Translations under genes and position numbers: made by a program
In this document: positions 57,556-64,000 of the stretch, in pieces
How positions within the stretch are numbered: position 1 is the stretch's first letter
Layout: each line of letters opens with the position of its first letter
Notes under the pieces: generated by a model
Databases searched by the model: none
What the model was told of the DNA's origin: nothing
What the model saw: only the letters and a program-made list of their open reading frames with translations
From: Arcobacter siniprincipis
GTDB lineage: Bacteria > Campylobacterota > Campylobacteria > Campylobacterales > Arcobacteraceae
Reading direction: 5' to 3'
DNA length: 64,000 nucleotides
NCBI RefSeq assembly: GCF_048571125.1
Contig: NZ_CP182343.1
Coordinates: 2,356,001 to 2,420,000 of the forward strand

Positions 57556-60129
57556 CTATATTTTTGCAATTACCTCATCATTTTGCACATCAAAAACAAC
57601 CTTACTTCCTGCACCAATTTTGTCTTCTAAAATCAAATCAGCAAGCTTATCTTCTACTATTTCATAGATTGCTCTTTTTAGTGGTCTAGCACCATATACT
57701 GGGTCAAATCCAACTTTTGCAATAAACTCTTTTGCACTTTGAGTCAACTCAATTTGGATATCTTTATCTTCAACTTTTTTCTTAATATCTTCAAATAATA
57801 TTGAAACAATATTTGTAATTGAGTCTAATCCTAATTGTTCAAAAATAATTATATCATCTAATCTATTTAAAAATTCTGGTCTAAAATAGTTTTTAATTTC
57901 TAAAAATACTTCTTCTCTTCTTTTATCTTTATCAGCTATTTCTATAATCTTGCTACTTCCAATATTTGAAGTTAATATGATAATTGTATTTTTAAAATCA
58001 ATAGTAACACCTTTATTATCTGTCAATCTTCCATCATCAAGAACTTGAAGTAAGATATTAAATACATCAGGATGTGCTTTTTCAATTTCATCAAATAAAA
58101 TCACACTATAAGGTTTTCTTCTAACAGCTTCAGTTAACTGCCCTCCTTCTTCATAACCCACATATCCAGGAGCAGCACCAATTAATCTTGATACTGCATG
58201 TTTTTCCATATATTCACTCATATCAAATCTTATAAGTGATTTTTCATCATCAAATAAAAACTTCGCTAAACTTTTTGCACTCTCTGTTTTACCAACACCT
58301 GTTGGTCCTAAGAACATAAAAGAGCCTATTGGTTTACTATCATCACTTAGCCCTGCTTTGTTTCTTTTGATTGCTCGACTTATTGCTTTTAGTGCTTCAT
58401 CTTGCCCTTTTACATCATTTTTTAAAACACTTTCTATTTCTAAGATTTTTTGTTTATCACTACTTAACATCTTATTTACAGGAATTCCAGTCCATCTTGA
58501 AACAATACTTGCAATTGCATCTTCATCAACACTATTTCTTAATAATGTTCCTGCTTCTTGCATTTTGTCCCATTTTTCTTCATTTTCTTTTACTTGTTTT
58601 TCTAATTCTGGTATTTCCCCATATTCTATAGATGCGGCTTCTTCAAATCTTGATTCTCTTTTAGCAGCTAGTGCTTTTGTTTTAAGTTCATCAATTTTTA
58701 CTTTTAAAGTAGATGCTTTATTAAATGTCTCTTTTTCATTTAAAAATCTAGTTTCCAAAGCTCTTTGTTCTTCATTTAAATCGGCTAATTCTTTTTCTAT
58801 AGCTTCAATTCTTTCACTATTTTTTTTAGATTTTTCCATCTTTAAAGCTTCTTTTTCCACCATCAAAGTTTGAATTGCTCTTTTTACAGTTGATAAAACA
58901 ATTGGTTCACTCTCTATTTGCATTTTAAGCTCTGCTGCTGCTTCATCTATTAGGTCAATAGCTTTATCTGGTAGAAATCTATCAGAAATATATCTATCAC
59001 TTAATTTGGCAGCTGCTACTAGGGCACTATCATTGATAGTAACACTATGGAAAGTCTCAAGTTTCTCTTTTATACCTCTTAATATTTGTAAAGCTTCATT
59101 TACACTTGGTTCATCTACAGATATTGGTTGAAATCTTCTTTGCATAGCTGTATCTTTTTCAAAATACTTTCTATACTCTTTAAGTGTTGTTGCTCCTATT
59201 GTATGTAATTCACCCCTTGCAAGAGCTGGTTTTAAGATATTTGCAGCATCCATACTTCCTTCACTTGCCCCTGCTCCAATTATTGTATGAATTTCATCAA
59301 TAAATAAAATTACATTTCCAGCTTTTTTAACTTCATCAATTACAGATTTTAATCTATCTTCAAATTCACCTCTATATTTTGCACCTGCAATTAAAGCACT
59401 CATATCAAGTGTTACCACTCTTTTATTTTGTAAAGATAGTGGAACATCCTTTGCCACTATTCTTTGGGCTAGTCCTTCAGCAATAGCTGTTTTACCAGTT
59501 CCTGGTTCTCCTAAAAGTATAGGGTTGTTTTTTGTTTTTCTTATAAGAATTTGCATCATTCTTTGAATTTGTTCATCTCTTCCAATTACTGGGTCTAGTT
59601 TTCCCTCAATTGCTTGTTGGTTTAGGTCAATTCCATATTTTCCTAAAGCTTCTAAGTTCTCATCTCCTGAAGCTGAGTCAATAACACTTCCACCTCTTAT
59701 GGCTTCTAGCTCTTTTTTTGCTTCTCGTAAATCTATATATTTGCCTAATACATCTTTAAATACTTTATTATCAAAGTTTGCTATTAACCATGAGTCAATA
59801 GCTATAAATTTATCGCCAAGTGTTGCCATCTGACCTTCTGCTTTTTGCAAAGAATCTATAAAGCCCCTACTTAGTTTTATATTCTCTTTTGTAACTGTTG
59901 ATACAGTTGGCAAAGATGATGTATGAGATTTTGCTTCTAGTACTAAGGCTGTTTTGTCTATATTCATTTTATTTAATAATTGGTTTAGTACTGAGTTGGT
60001 ATTTGTTAATAATGCCCAAAGCATATGTATAACTTCTACTTCTTGGTTTTTATTATGTAATGCTAAAGCAACAGACGAATCTATGCTTTCATTCATTTGG
60101 TTTGTTAGTTTTTCAAAAATTTTATTCAT
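57556..60129 (-). CDS. clpB: ATP-dependent disaggregase ClpB
   Basis: This 857-residue AAA+ chaperone has an N-domain (1-140), NBD1 with GEPGTGKTAIAEG, a long coiled-coil middle domain (about 400-520) and NBD2 with GPTGVGKTESAKS. It has no ClpP-binding loop visible. With DnaK it resolubilises aggregates. I chose the ATG at 60129, which has AAGGAG eight bases upstream; a GTG at 60138 lies inside that ribosome binding site. Operators for heat-shock repressors lie in its promoter. Confidence 0.96.
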   Translation of the reverse strand: MNKIFEKLTNQMNESIDSSVALALHNKNQEVEVIHMLWALLTNTNSVLNQLLNKMNIDKTALVLEAKSHTSSLPTVSTVTKENIKLSRGFIDSLQKAEGQMATLGDKFIAIDSWLIANFDNKVFKDVLGKYIDLREAKKELEAIRGGSVIDSASGDENLEALGKYGIDLNQQAIEGKLDPVIGRDEQIQRMMQILIRKTKNNPILLGEPGTGKTAIAEGLAQRIVAKDVPLSLQNKRVVTLDMSALIAGAKYRGEFEDRLKSVIDEVKKAGNVILFIDEIHTIIGAGASEGSMDAANILKPALARGELHTIGATTLKEYRKYFEKDTAMQRRFQPISVDEPSVNEALQILRGIKEKLETFHSVTINDSALVAAAKLSDRYISDRFLPDKAIDLIDEAAAELKMQIESEPIVLSTVKRAIQTLMVEKEALKMEKSKKNSERIEAIEKELADLNEEQRALETRFLNEKETFNKASTLKVKIDELKTKALAAKRESRFEEAASIEYGEIPELEKQVKENEEKWDKMQEAGTLLRNSVDEDAIASIVSRWTGIPVNKMLSSDKQKILEIESVLKNDVKGQDEALKAISRAIKRNKAGLSDDSKPIGSFMFLGPTGVGKTESAKSLAKFLFDDEKSLIRFDMSEYMEKHAVSRLIGAAPGYVGYEEGGQLTEAVRRKPYSVILFDEIEKAHPDVFNILLQVLDDGRLTDNKGVTIDFKNTIIILTSNIGSSKIIEIADKDKRREEVFLEIKNYFRPEFLNRLDDIIIFEQLGLDSITNIVSILFEDIKKKVEDKDIQIELTQSAKEFIAKVGFDPVYGARPLKRAIYEIVEDKLADLILEDKIGAGSKVVFDVQNDEVIAKI

Positions 60130-60131
60130 AA

Positions 60132-60158
60132 TTAGCACTCCTTTAATTTAACTGCTAA
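60132..60158. promoter_or_regulatory. CIRCE-like operator (HrcA site) in the clpB leader
   Basis: TTAGCACTC-N9-AACTGCTAA matches the CIRCE consensus TTAGCACTC-N9-GAGTGCTAA with a perfect left arm, 7 of 9 in the right arm and the exact spacer. On the clpB strand it overlaps the ribosome binding site and lies just after the -10 box, where HrcA would block transcription. Confidence 0.75.
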
Positions 60159-60162
60159 AAAA

Positions 60163-60192
60163 ATTATAGCACCTTGAGTGGACTTTTGTCAA
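60163..60192 (-). promoter_or_regulatory. clpB promoter
   Basis: On the minus strand TTGACA (60192-60187) and TATAAT (60168-60163) are 18 bp apart. This is a housekeeping-type promoter, consistent with heat-shock control by repressors in a group that lacks sigma-32. Confidence 0.75.
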
Positions 60193-60193
60193 G
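60173..60193. promoter_or_regulatory. HAIR-like operator (HspR site) over the clpB -35 box
   Basis: On the plus strand CTTGAGT-N7-TGTCAAG compares with the HspR consensus CTTGAGT-N7-ACTCAAG: left arm perfect, right arm 5 of 7, exact spacing. The site covers the -35 hexamer, so bound HspR would exclude RNA polymerase. Confidence 0.65.
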
Positions 60194-60254
60194 TTATATT
60201 TTTGTTTTCTTTCATAATTTTTACAATATAATTAGCAAAACAAAAAGGAAATAG

Positions 60255-60791
60255 ATGTTATGTGGTATAGATGAAGCTGGAAGAGGACCATTAGCTGGGC
60301 CAATGGTTGTAGCTGGAGTTGTTTTAAAAAATTCAATAGAAGGATTAAATGATTCTAAAAAACTAAGTGAAAAAAAAAGAGAAAAACTTTTTGATGAAAT
60401 AATAGCTAACTCTTTTTATCATATAGTATTTACTGATGCAAAGACTTTAGATAAGCTTGGATTATCTTTGTGTTTAAAAAACTCTATAGAAGAGATTATG
60501 CAAAATGTTGAAGCAAATGAATATCTAATGGATGGAAATACTTCTTTTGGAATAGAAGGTCTAAAACATGAAATAAAAGCAGATGCAAATTATGAGCAAG
60601 TTAGTGCAGCTTCAATACTAGCAAAGGTTAGCCGAGATAGATATATGGTAAAAATTTCAAATAAATACCCAAACTATATGTTTGAAAAACATAAAGGTTA
60701 TGGAACAAAAGTTCATATAGATATGATAAAAGAGTTTGGAAGAAGTGAAGAGCACAGATATAGTTTTAAAACTAAAGGTATTGATTATTAA
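60255..60791 (+). CDS. rnhB: Ribonuclease HII
   Basis: This 178-residue enzyme removes ribonucleotides from DNA. It begins MLCGIDEAGRGPLAGPMVVAG with the catalytic Asp-Glu pair, and has SAASILAKVSRDRYM and the late HKGYGTKVH. AAGGAAATAG is its ribosome binding site. It is divergent from clpB across 125 bp. Confidence 0.96.
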   Translation: MLCGIDEAGRGPLAGPMVVAGVVLKNSIEGLNDSKKLSEKKREKLFDEIIANSFYHIVFTDAKTLDKLGLSLCLKNSIEEIMQNVEANEYLMDGNTSFGIEGLKHEIKADANYEQVSAASILAKVSRDRYMVKISNKYPNYMFEKHKGYGTKVHIDMIKEFGRSEEHRYSFKTKGIDY

Positions 60792-60830
60792 AAAAAGTGC
60801 TATAATTCCATAAAAAATTTAGTAGGTTAT

Positions 60831-61583
60831 ATGACTGCACCTTTTGATATAAAACAACTTGAACTAACACAATTTGGTAATAATATTTTTTCACCAAAAC
60901 AATGGCTTGATACTATAGTTCCGGAGAGTATGAAAATACTTCCAAATCCTTATCATGAAGCTCCTTTTATATATGAAAATATCAATTTTGATTTTTCAGA
61001 TATGAAAAGCTTTATTAAAAATCATGAAGATGAATCTAAAAAAATAGGAATCATTAGTACTGATGATGGAGTTGTACTTCCTAAAAAAAATACAGAAATA
61101 AGAAATACTTACAATATCATTCCAAATGATACTTTTCTAAAAGAATACAATATATTTTTTGAATCACAAAAAAGTAAAATAGAAGAATTTTTTAATGTCT
61201 CGCTTATGCAATCAATTGATCCTCAAATACTTATTTATAAAAATGGCTGTTTTTATAAAAGACACTCTGATAACTGTAGTGAAATAGTTGATTTAAATAA
61301 AAATATTATTGAATATAAGCCAGTAGCTCCTGCTAGAATTATTACAACTGTTTTATTTATAACAACACAAGTAAAAGAGCCAAAAGATGAGTTTGAATTT
61401 AGTGGTGGTGAATTGGTTTTTGATTTTTTATATGATGATAAATTTAGAAAAATATCAATCAAACCTAAAGAGGGAGATTTTGTTGCCTTTTTAAGTAACC
61501 CATACTTTTCTCATAGCGTGAAAAAAATAAAAGATGGAATGAGAGTCTCTGTTGTACAATGGCATAATGCCATTGTGCACTAA
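60831..61583 (+). CDS. 2-oxoglutarate/Fe(II)-dependent oxygenase (prolyl-4-hydroxylase-like)
   Basis: This 250-residue protein has the double-stranded beta-helix core of the family. Iron ligands His145 and Asp147 lie in YKRHSDNC and His228 in FSHSVKKI, with Arg238 ten residues later (GMRVSVVQWH) to bind 2-oxoglutarate. FSGGELVFDF and EGDFVAFLSNPYF match the strands of P4H-type hydroxylases. The substrate is unknown; related bacterial enzymes hydroxylate protein prolines. It follows rnhB by 39 bp and converges with the small gene at 61580. Confidence 0.8.
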   Translation: MTAPFDIKQLELTQFGNNIFSPKQWLDTIVPESMKILPNPYHEAPFIYENINFDFSDMKSFIKNHEDESKKIGIISTDDGVVLPKKNTEIRNTYNIIPNDTFLKEYNIFFESQKSKIEEFFNVSLMQSIDPQILIYKNGCFYKRHSDNCSEIVDLNKNIIEYKPVAPARIITTVLFITTQVKEPKDEFEFSGGELVFDFLYDDKFRKISIKPKEGDFVAFLSNPYFSHSVKKIKDGMRVSVVQWHNAIVH

Positions 61584-61825
61584 TTAAGATCTTTAGGAAG
61601 TTTTTTCAGATTCTTTAAAAACTTATACTTATCAGATTCTGTGTAAAGAACTCTTAAGCCTTTTACATCTCTCTTTGAAGTTGATTCATATTCAATATAA
61701 TATTCCCCATGTATACAAGTAAATATAACTGATGTTTTTGAAACTGGTGATTGAACACACTCTTGCAAATTTTGTGCAGAAAATAGTGAACTCACTAATA
61801 ATGTTAATGCAATTAAATATTTCAT
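61580..61825 (-). CDS. Small secreted protein of unknown function
   Basis: I do not recognise this 81-residue protein. It has a signal peptide (residues 1-17, KYLIALTLLVSSLFSA) and two cysteines, Cys23 and Cys37, that could form a disulfide in the periplasm, then a Lys-rich end. It overlaps the upstream thiamine-binding-type gene by 4 bp, so the two are probably co-expressed. Confidence 0.6.
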   Translation of the reverse strand: MKYLIALTLLVSSLFSAQNLQECVQSPVSKTSVIFTCIHGEYYIEYESTSKRDVKGLRVLYTESDKYKFLKNLKKLPKDLN

Positions 61826-62136
61826 TTTGATACTTCTCCTATTTGTTTTTCTATAGATTCAACTTTTGTTTTTAATCTATTATCATGACCTTTTCTAATG
61901 TCAAAGGTTAATGTAGCATAAACTCTATTACAATCAAGTGATTCTAAAACCTTATAACAATCCTCTATAAGCTTCAAAGCTTGCCCTATCTCTTCTGTTT
62001 CAATAATAGTACACATAGAAGTCAGTTGATAAGAATAACCACTTTTTCTAATAGTATCAATCACCTTAGCCACATGTGCACTCTTGCTTTCACCATAATC
62101 AGTTGGAAACATCGCCATTTCTAATAATACACTCAT
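61822..62136 (-). CDS. MTH1187/YkoF-type thiamine-binding protein
   Basis: This 104-residue protein of the UPF0045 family has a ferredoxin-like fold signature MSVLLEMAMFPTD at the start and YQLTSMCTIIETEEIGQAL. Members bind thiamine or its pyrimidine part in the cytoplasm, often near thiamine transporters. No thiamine genes or TPP riboswitch are visible next to it. It lies 8 bp after the diguanylate cyclase gene. Confidence 0.82.
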   Translation of the reverse strand: MSVLLEMAMFPTDYGESKSAHVAKVIDTIRKSGYSYQLTSMCTIIETEEIGQALKLIEDCYKVLESLDCNRVYATLTFDIRKGHDNRLKTKVESIEKQIGEVSK

Positions 62137-62144
62137 CTAAACTC

Positions 62145-63581
62145 CTAAACTTCTTTTTCTACTCTATTTTTACCACTATTCTTTACTTTATATAAGGTTT
62201 CATCTGCCCTTGAGATGATTTTTTCTATTGTATCATCCTCTTTAAAAGTACTTACACCAAAACTTGCTGTAATCCCCTCTTTTACTAGATTATTTAATTC
62301 TATATCATTCTCAAAACAATTCTTTAACTTTTGGGCTATGTCAAAAGTTTGTTCCAAATTTGAATTATTTAAAAGAATCAAGAACTCTTCTCCACCCCAC
62401 CTTGATATGCTATCACTATCTCTAATTTGTAATTTTAAAATAGCAGCAATTCTTTTTAAAACATCATCTCCAACTAAATGCCCATAGTTATCATTTACAA
62501 GTTTAAAATCATCTAAGTCTAAGAATATGATTGATTTAGGTATTTTATCCCTTTTAAATTGTTTTAAAGACTTCTCAAAATAATCATTGAAGGTTCTTCT
62601 ATTATGTAAGTTTGTTAAGCTATCATAAGCAGCTAAACTTTCCAATTTTTTATTATATATCTTTATTGTATACAAAATTATAATTATGATAAGAATAGTT
62701 ACAAATAAAGAAATAATAAGATTTAAAATAAAAGTCTTCCTAACTTCTCCGGTAAAGGTATCAAGCTTGGCTTCAACAAATAAATATAGATTTAACTCTT
62801 TTACAAATTTACCATTTAAGATATATGTTTTGTCATTTTTTTTATATTCAAAAAGCTGTGGGCTTTCAAATTCTAAATCTTTATTTGCCAAATCTAATTC
62901 TTTTATTGTTATTAGTTTATCAGGATTATTAAATTCATTTTCACTTAAAACAACTTCACCATTTTTATCTGTAAAGAATACATTAAAATTATATTTGAGC
63001 CTAAAGTGTTTTAACATTTCATTTATATATGAAATCTTTATTCCTATTCCTGTAGCCCCTAAATAATGGAACTTATCATCAAAAATTTTATAATTTATAA
63101 ACATGATTAAAGAATCAGCTAGTTTTTTATTAAAGTCTAAATTTATCTCATGATTTTCTGGGGTTTCTTTAAATTTAAAATACCAAGCATTTTCAGGATT
63201 GGATTTTTTAACTTTATCTATTAGGCCTTTAGAAGTATAATAATTACCCGTTTGATTAGAAACCAAAAAAGTACTAAACATATTGTATTTATTTTTTATA
63301 CTCTCCAAATATCTACTTATTTTTTCAGTTTGATTTTCTTCATGAAGAATCCAATCTTTTAAAAAAGTGTCATTTGCCATCATTGAAGATACTAAGGTAG
63401 GCTCTATAATATTTTTTTGCACTTCTGAGTAAATATTATCAATAGACAAAGGAAGTGATCTTTCTTTAAGATTTATTTCCATTTCTTTTAATGCTTTTTC
63501 ATAGTTCATTACAGAAGAACCAATAGTAAAAGTAAGCAACAGAAATGTCACTGTAATTACTACATAATTTTTAATATTCAT
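62145..63581 (-). CDS. Membrane diguanylate cyclase with sensor domain
   Basis: This 478-residue protein has two membrane helices (residues 7-25 and about 280-300) bracketing a periplasmic Cache-like sensor domain (with YFKFKETPENHEINLDFNKK and LGATGIGIKISYINEML). A C-terminal GGDEF domain follows with the active-site GGEEF and a product-inhibition RDSD five residues before it. It should make cyclic di-GMP in response to an outside signal. It begins 14 bp after the histidine kinase gene end. Confidence 0.9.
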   Translation of the reverse strand: MNIKNYVVITVTFLLLTFTIGSSVMNYEKALKEMEINLKERSLPLSIDNIYSEVQKNIIEPTLVSSMMANDTFLKDWILHEENQTEKISRYLESIKNKYNMFSTFLVSNQTGNYYTSKGLIDKVKKSNPENAWYFKFKETPENHEINLDFNKKLADSLIMFINYKIFDDKFHYLGATGIGIKISYINEMLKHFRLKYNFNVFFTDKNGEVVLSENEFNNPDKLITIKELDLANKDLEFESPQLFEYKKNDKTYILNGKFVKELNLYLFVEAKLDTFTGEVRKTFILNLIISLFVTILIIIIILYTIKIYNKKLESLAAYDSLTNLHNRRTFNDYFEKSLKQFKRDKIPKSIIFLDLDDFKLVNDNYGHLVGDDVLKRIAAILKLQIRDSDSISRWGGEEFLILLNNSNLEQTFDIAQKLKNCFENDIELNNLVKEGITASFGVSTFKEDDTIEKIISRADETLYKVKNSGKNRVEKEV

Positions 63582-63595
63582 TTCTTTTCCTAATT

Positions 63596-64000
63596 TTATT
63601 TTTTCAACTCTTGAGGTAACGAAATCTTAAAACTAGCACCTTTGTACATTTTTTTATCAATTTCATATTTTACATTTTCAACTTTTATAAAACCCTTTAA
63701 ATGTTTAGTAATTATTTCTTGTGTCATATAAAGTCCTATTCCAGTGCCTTGACTTTTATGTTTAGTGGTAAAATAAGGTTCAAATATTTTTTGAATAATA
63801 TTATCATCTATTCCACCTGCATTATCTCTAATGTCAATAATTATATTGTCATATTTTTTAGAGATTTTTATAATTATAAATTTTTTTTCTGATTTATTTT
63901 TCATAAGTGCATCATGTGCATTATTAAAAATATTCATTAAACATTGAACTAGTTCATTTTCTAATGTATAAGTAAATAAATCTTCGCATTCATCTTTTAT
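63596..64000 (-). CDS. Sensor histidine kinase, C-terminal part (runs off the window)
   Basis: The reading frame is open to base 64000, and 134 residues are visible. They form the ATP-binding domain: N-box CLMNIFNNAHDALM, G1 IRDNAGGID, F-box EPYFTTKHKSQ and G2 GTGIGLYMTQEI. The H-box and sensor lie outside. It is close in style to the kinase at 38479. Downstream diguanylate cyclase may be co-transcribed. Confidence 0.9.
   Translation of the reverse strand: MKDECEDLFTYTLENELVQCLMNIFNNAHDALMKNKSEKKFIIIKISKKYDNIIIDIRDNAGGIDDNIIQKIFEPYFTTKHKSQGTGIGLYMTQEIITKHLKGFIKVENVKYEIDKKMYKGASFKISLPQELKK

Overview
The window comes from an AT-rich member of the Campylobacterota, most likely Arcobacteraceae. 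The main support is gene order. The run rplU-rpmA-obgE-proB-fmt-birA-parA-parB-atpF'-atpF-atpH-A-G-D-C-tolQRAB-pal-cpoB-slyD-fabD-mtnN is the order I know from Campylobacter. The ATP synthase operon has a b' subunit and lacks a and c, as in that group, and glutamate 5-kinase lacks a PUA domain.

Left (1-16.6 kb): an aryl-polyene (flexirubin/APE-type) pigment cluster. A long minus-strand operon (260-13001) and a shorter plus-strand operon (13128-16555) diverge from a 126-bp promoter region. Together they encode two acyl carrier proteins, two active ketosynthases, two ketosynthase-like partners without the active-site Cys, a ketoreductase, two hot-dog dehydratases, an acyl/aryl-activating AMP-ligase, a histidine/tyrosine ammonia-lyase family enzyme for the aromatic starter, a methyltransferase, a glycosyltransferase, a lipid acyltransferase, and a membrane-delivery set (MMPL exporter, LolA-like chaperone, COG4648 membrane protein). 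An ABC exporter and the end of a BtrH-like acyltransferase flank the left end. The ACP-KS-KS-like order occurs twice, once in each arm. No phosphopantetheinyl transferase or thioesterase is visible here.

16.6-22.4 kb: tRNA-Thr, then a complete minus-strand rRNA operon (16S, tRNA-Ile, tRNA-Ala, 23S, 5S) with a consensus promoter, a boxA and a terminator.

22.5-43.4 kb: minus-strand housekeeping block: futalosine/MTA nucleosidase, FabD, SlyD, Tol-Pal system, F1Fo ATP synthase, ParAB, BirA, Fmt, ProB, Obg, L27 and L21. An auxin-efflux-type transporter and a GAF histidine kinase sit between fmt and birA.

43.5-57.5 kb: RidA, primase, a LapB-like TPR/zinc-ribbon protein, RNase HI, RNase III and chorismate synthase. 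An intergenic region then contains a consensus promoter on the minus strand with no gene behind it. It is followed by a DUF134 regulator, HtpX, a SixA-like phosphatase, an HI0933 flavoprotein, a 121-bp palindromic repeat, and mnmE-jag-yidC-yidD-rnpA-rpmH. rnpA has no ATG, GTG or TTG codon in frame and appears to start at ATT.

57.5-64 kb: clpB, whose promoter carries both a HAIR-like (HspR) and a CIRCE-like (HrcA) operator; RNase HII; a 2-oxoglutarate/Fe(II) oxygenase; small proteins; a diguanylate cyclase; and the C-terminal part of a histidine kinase that runs off the window.
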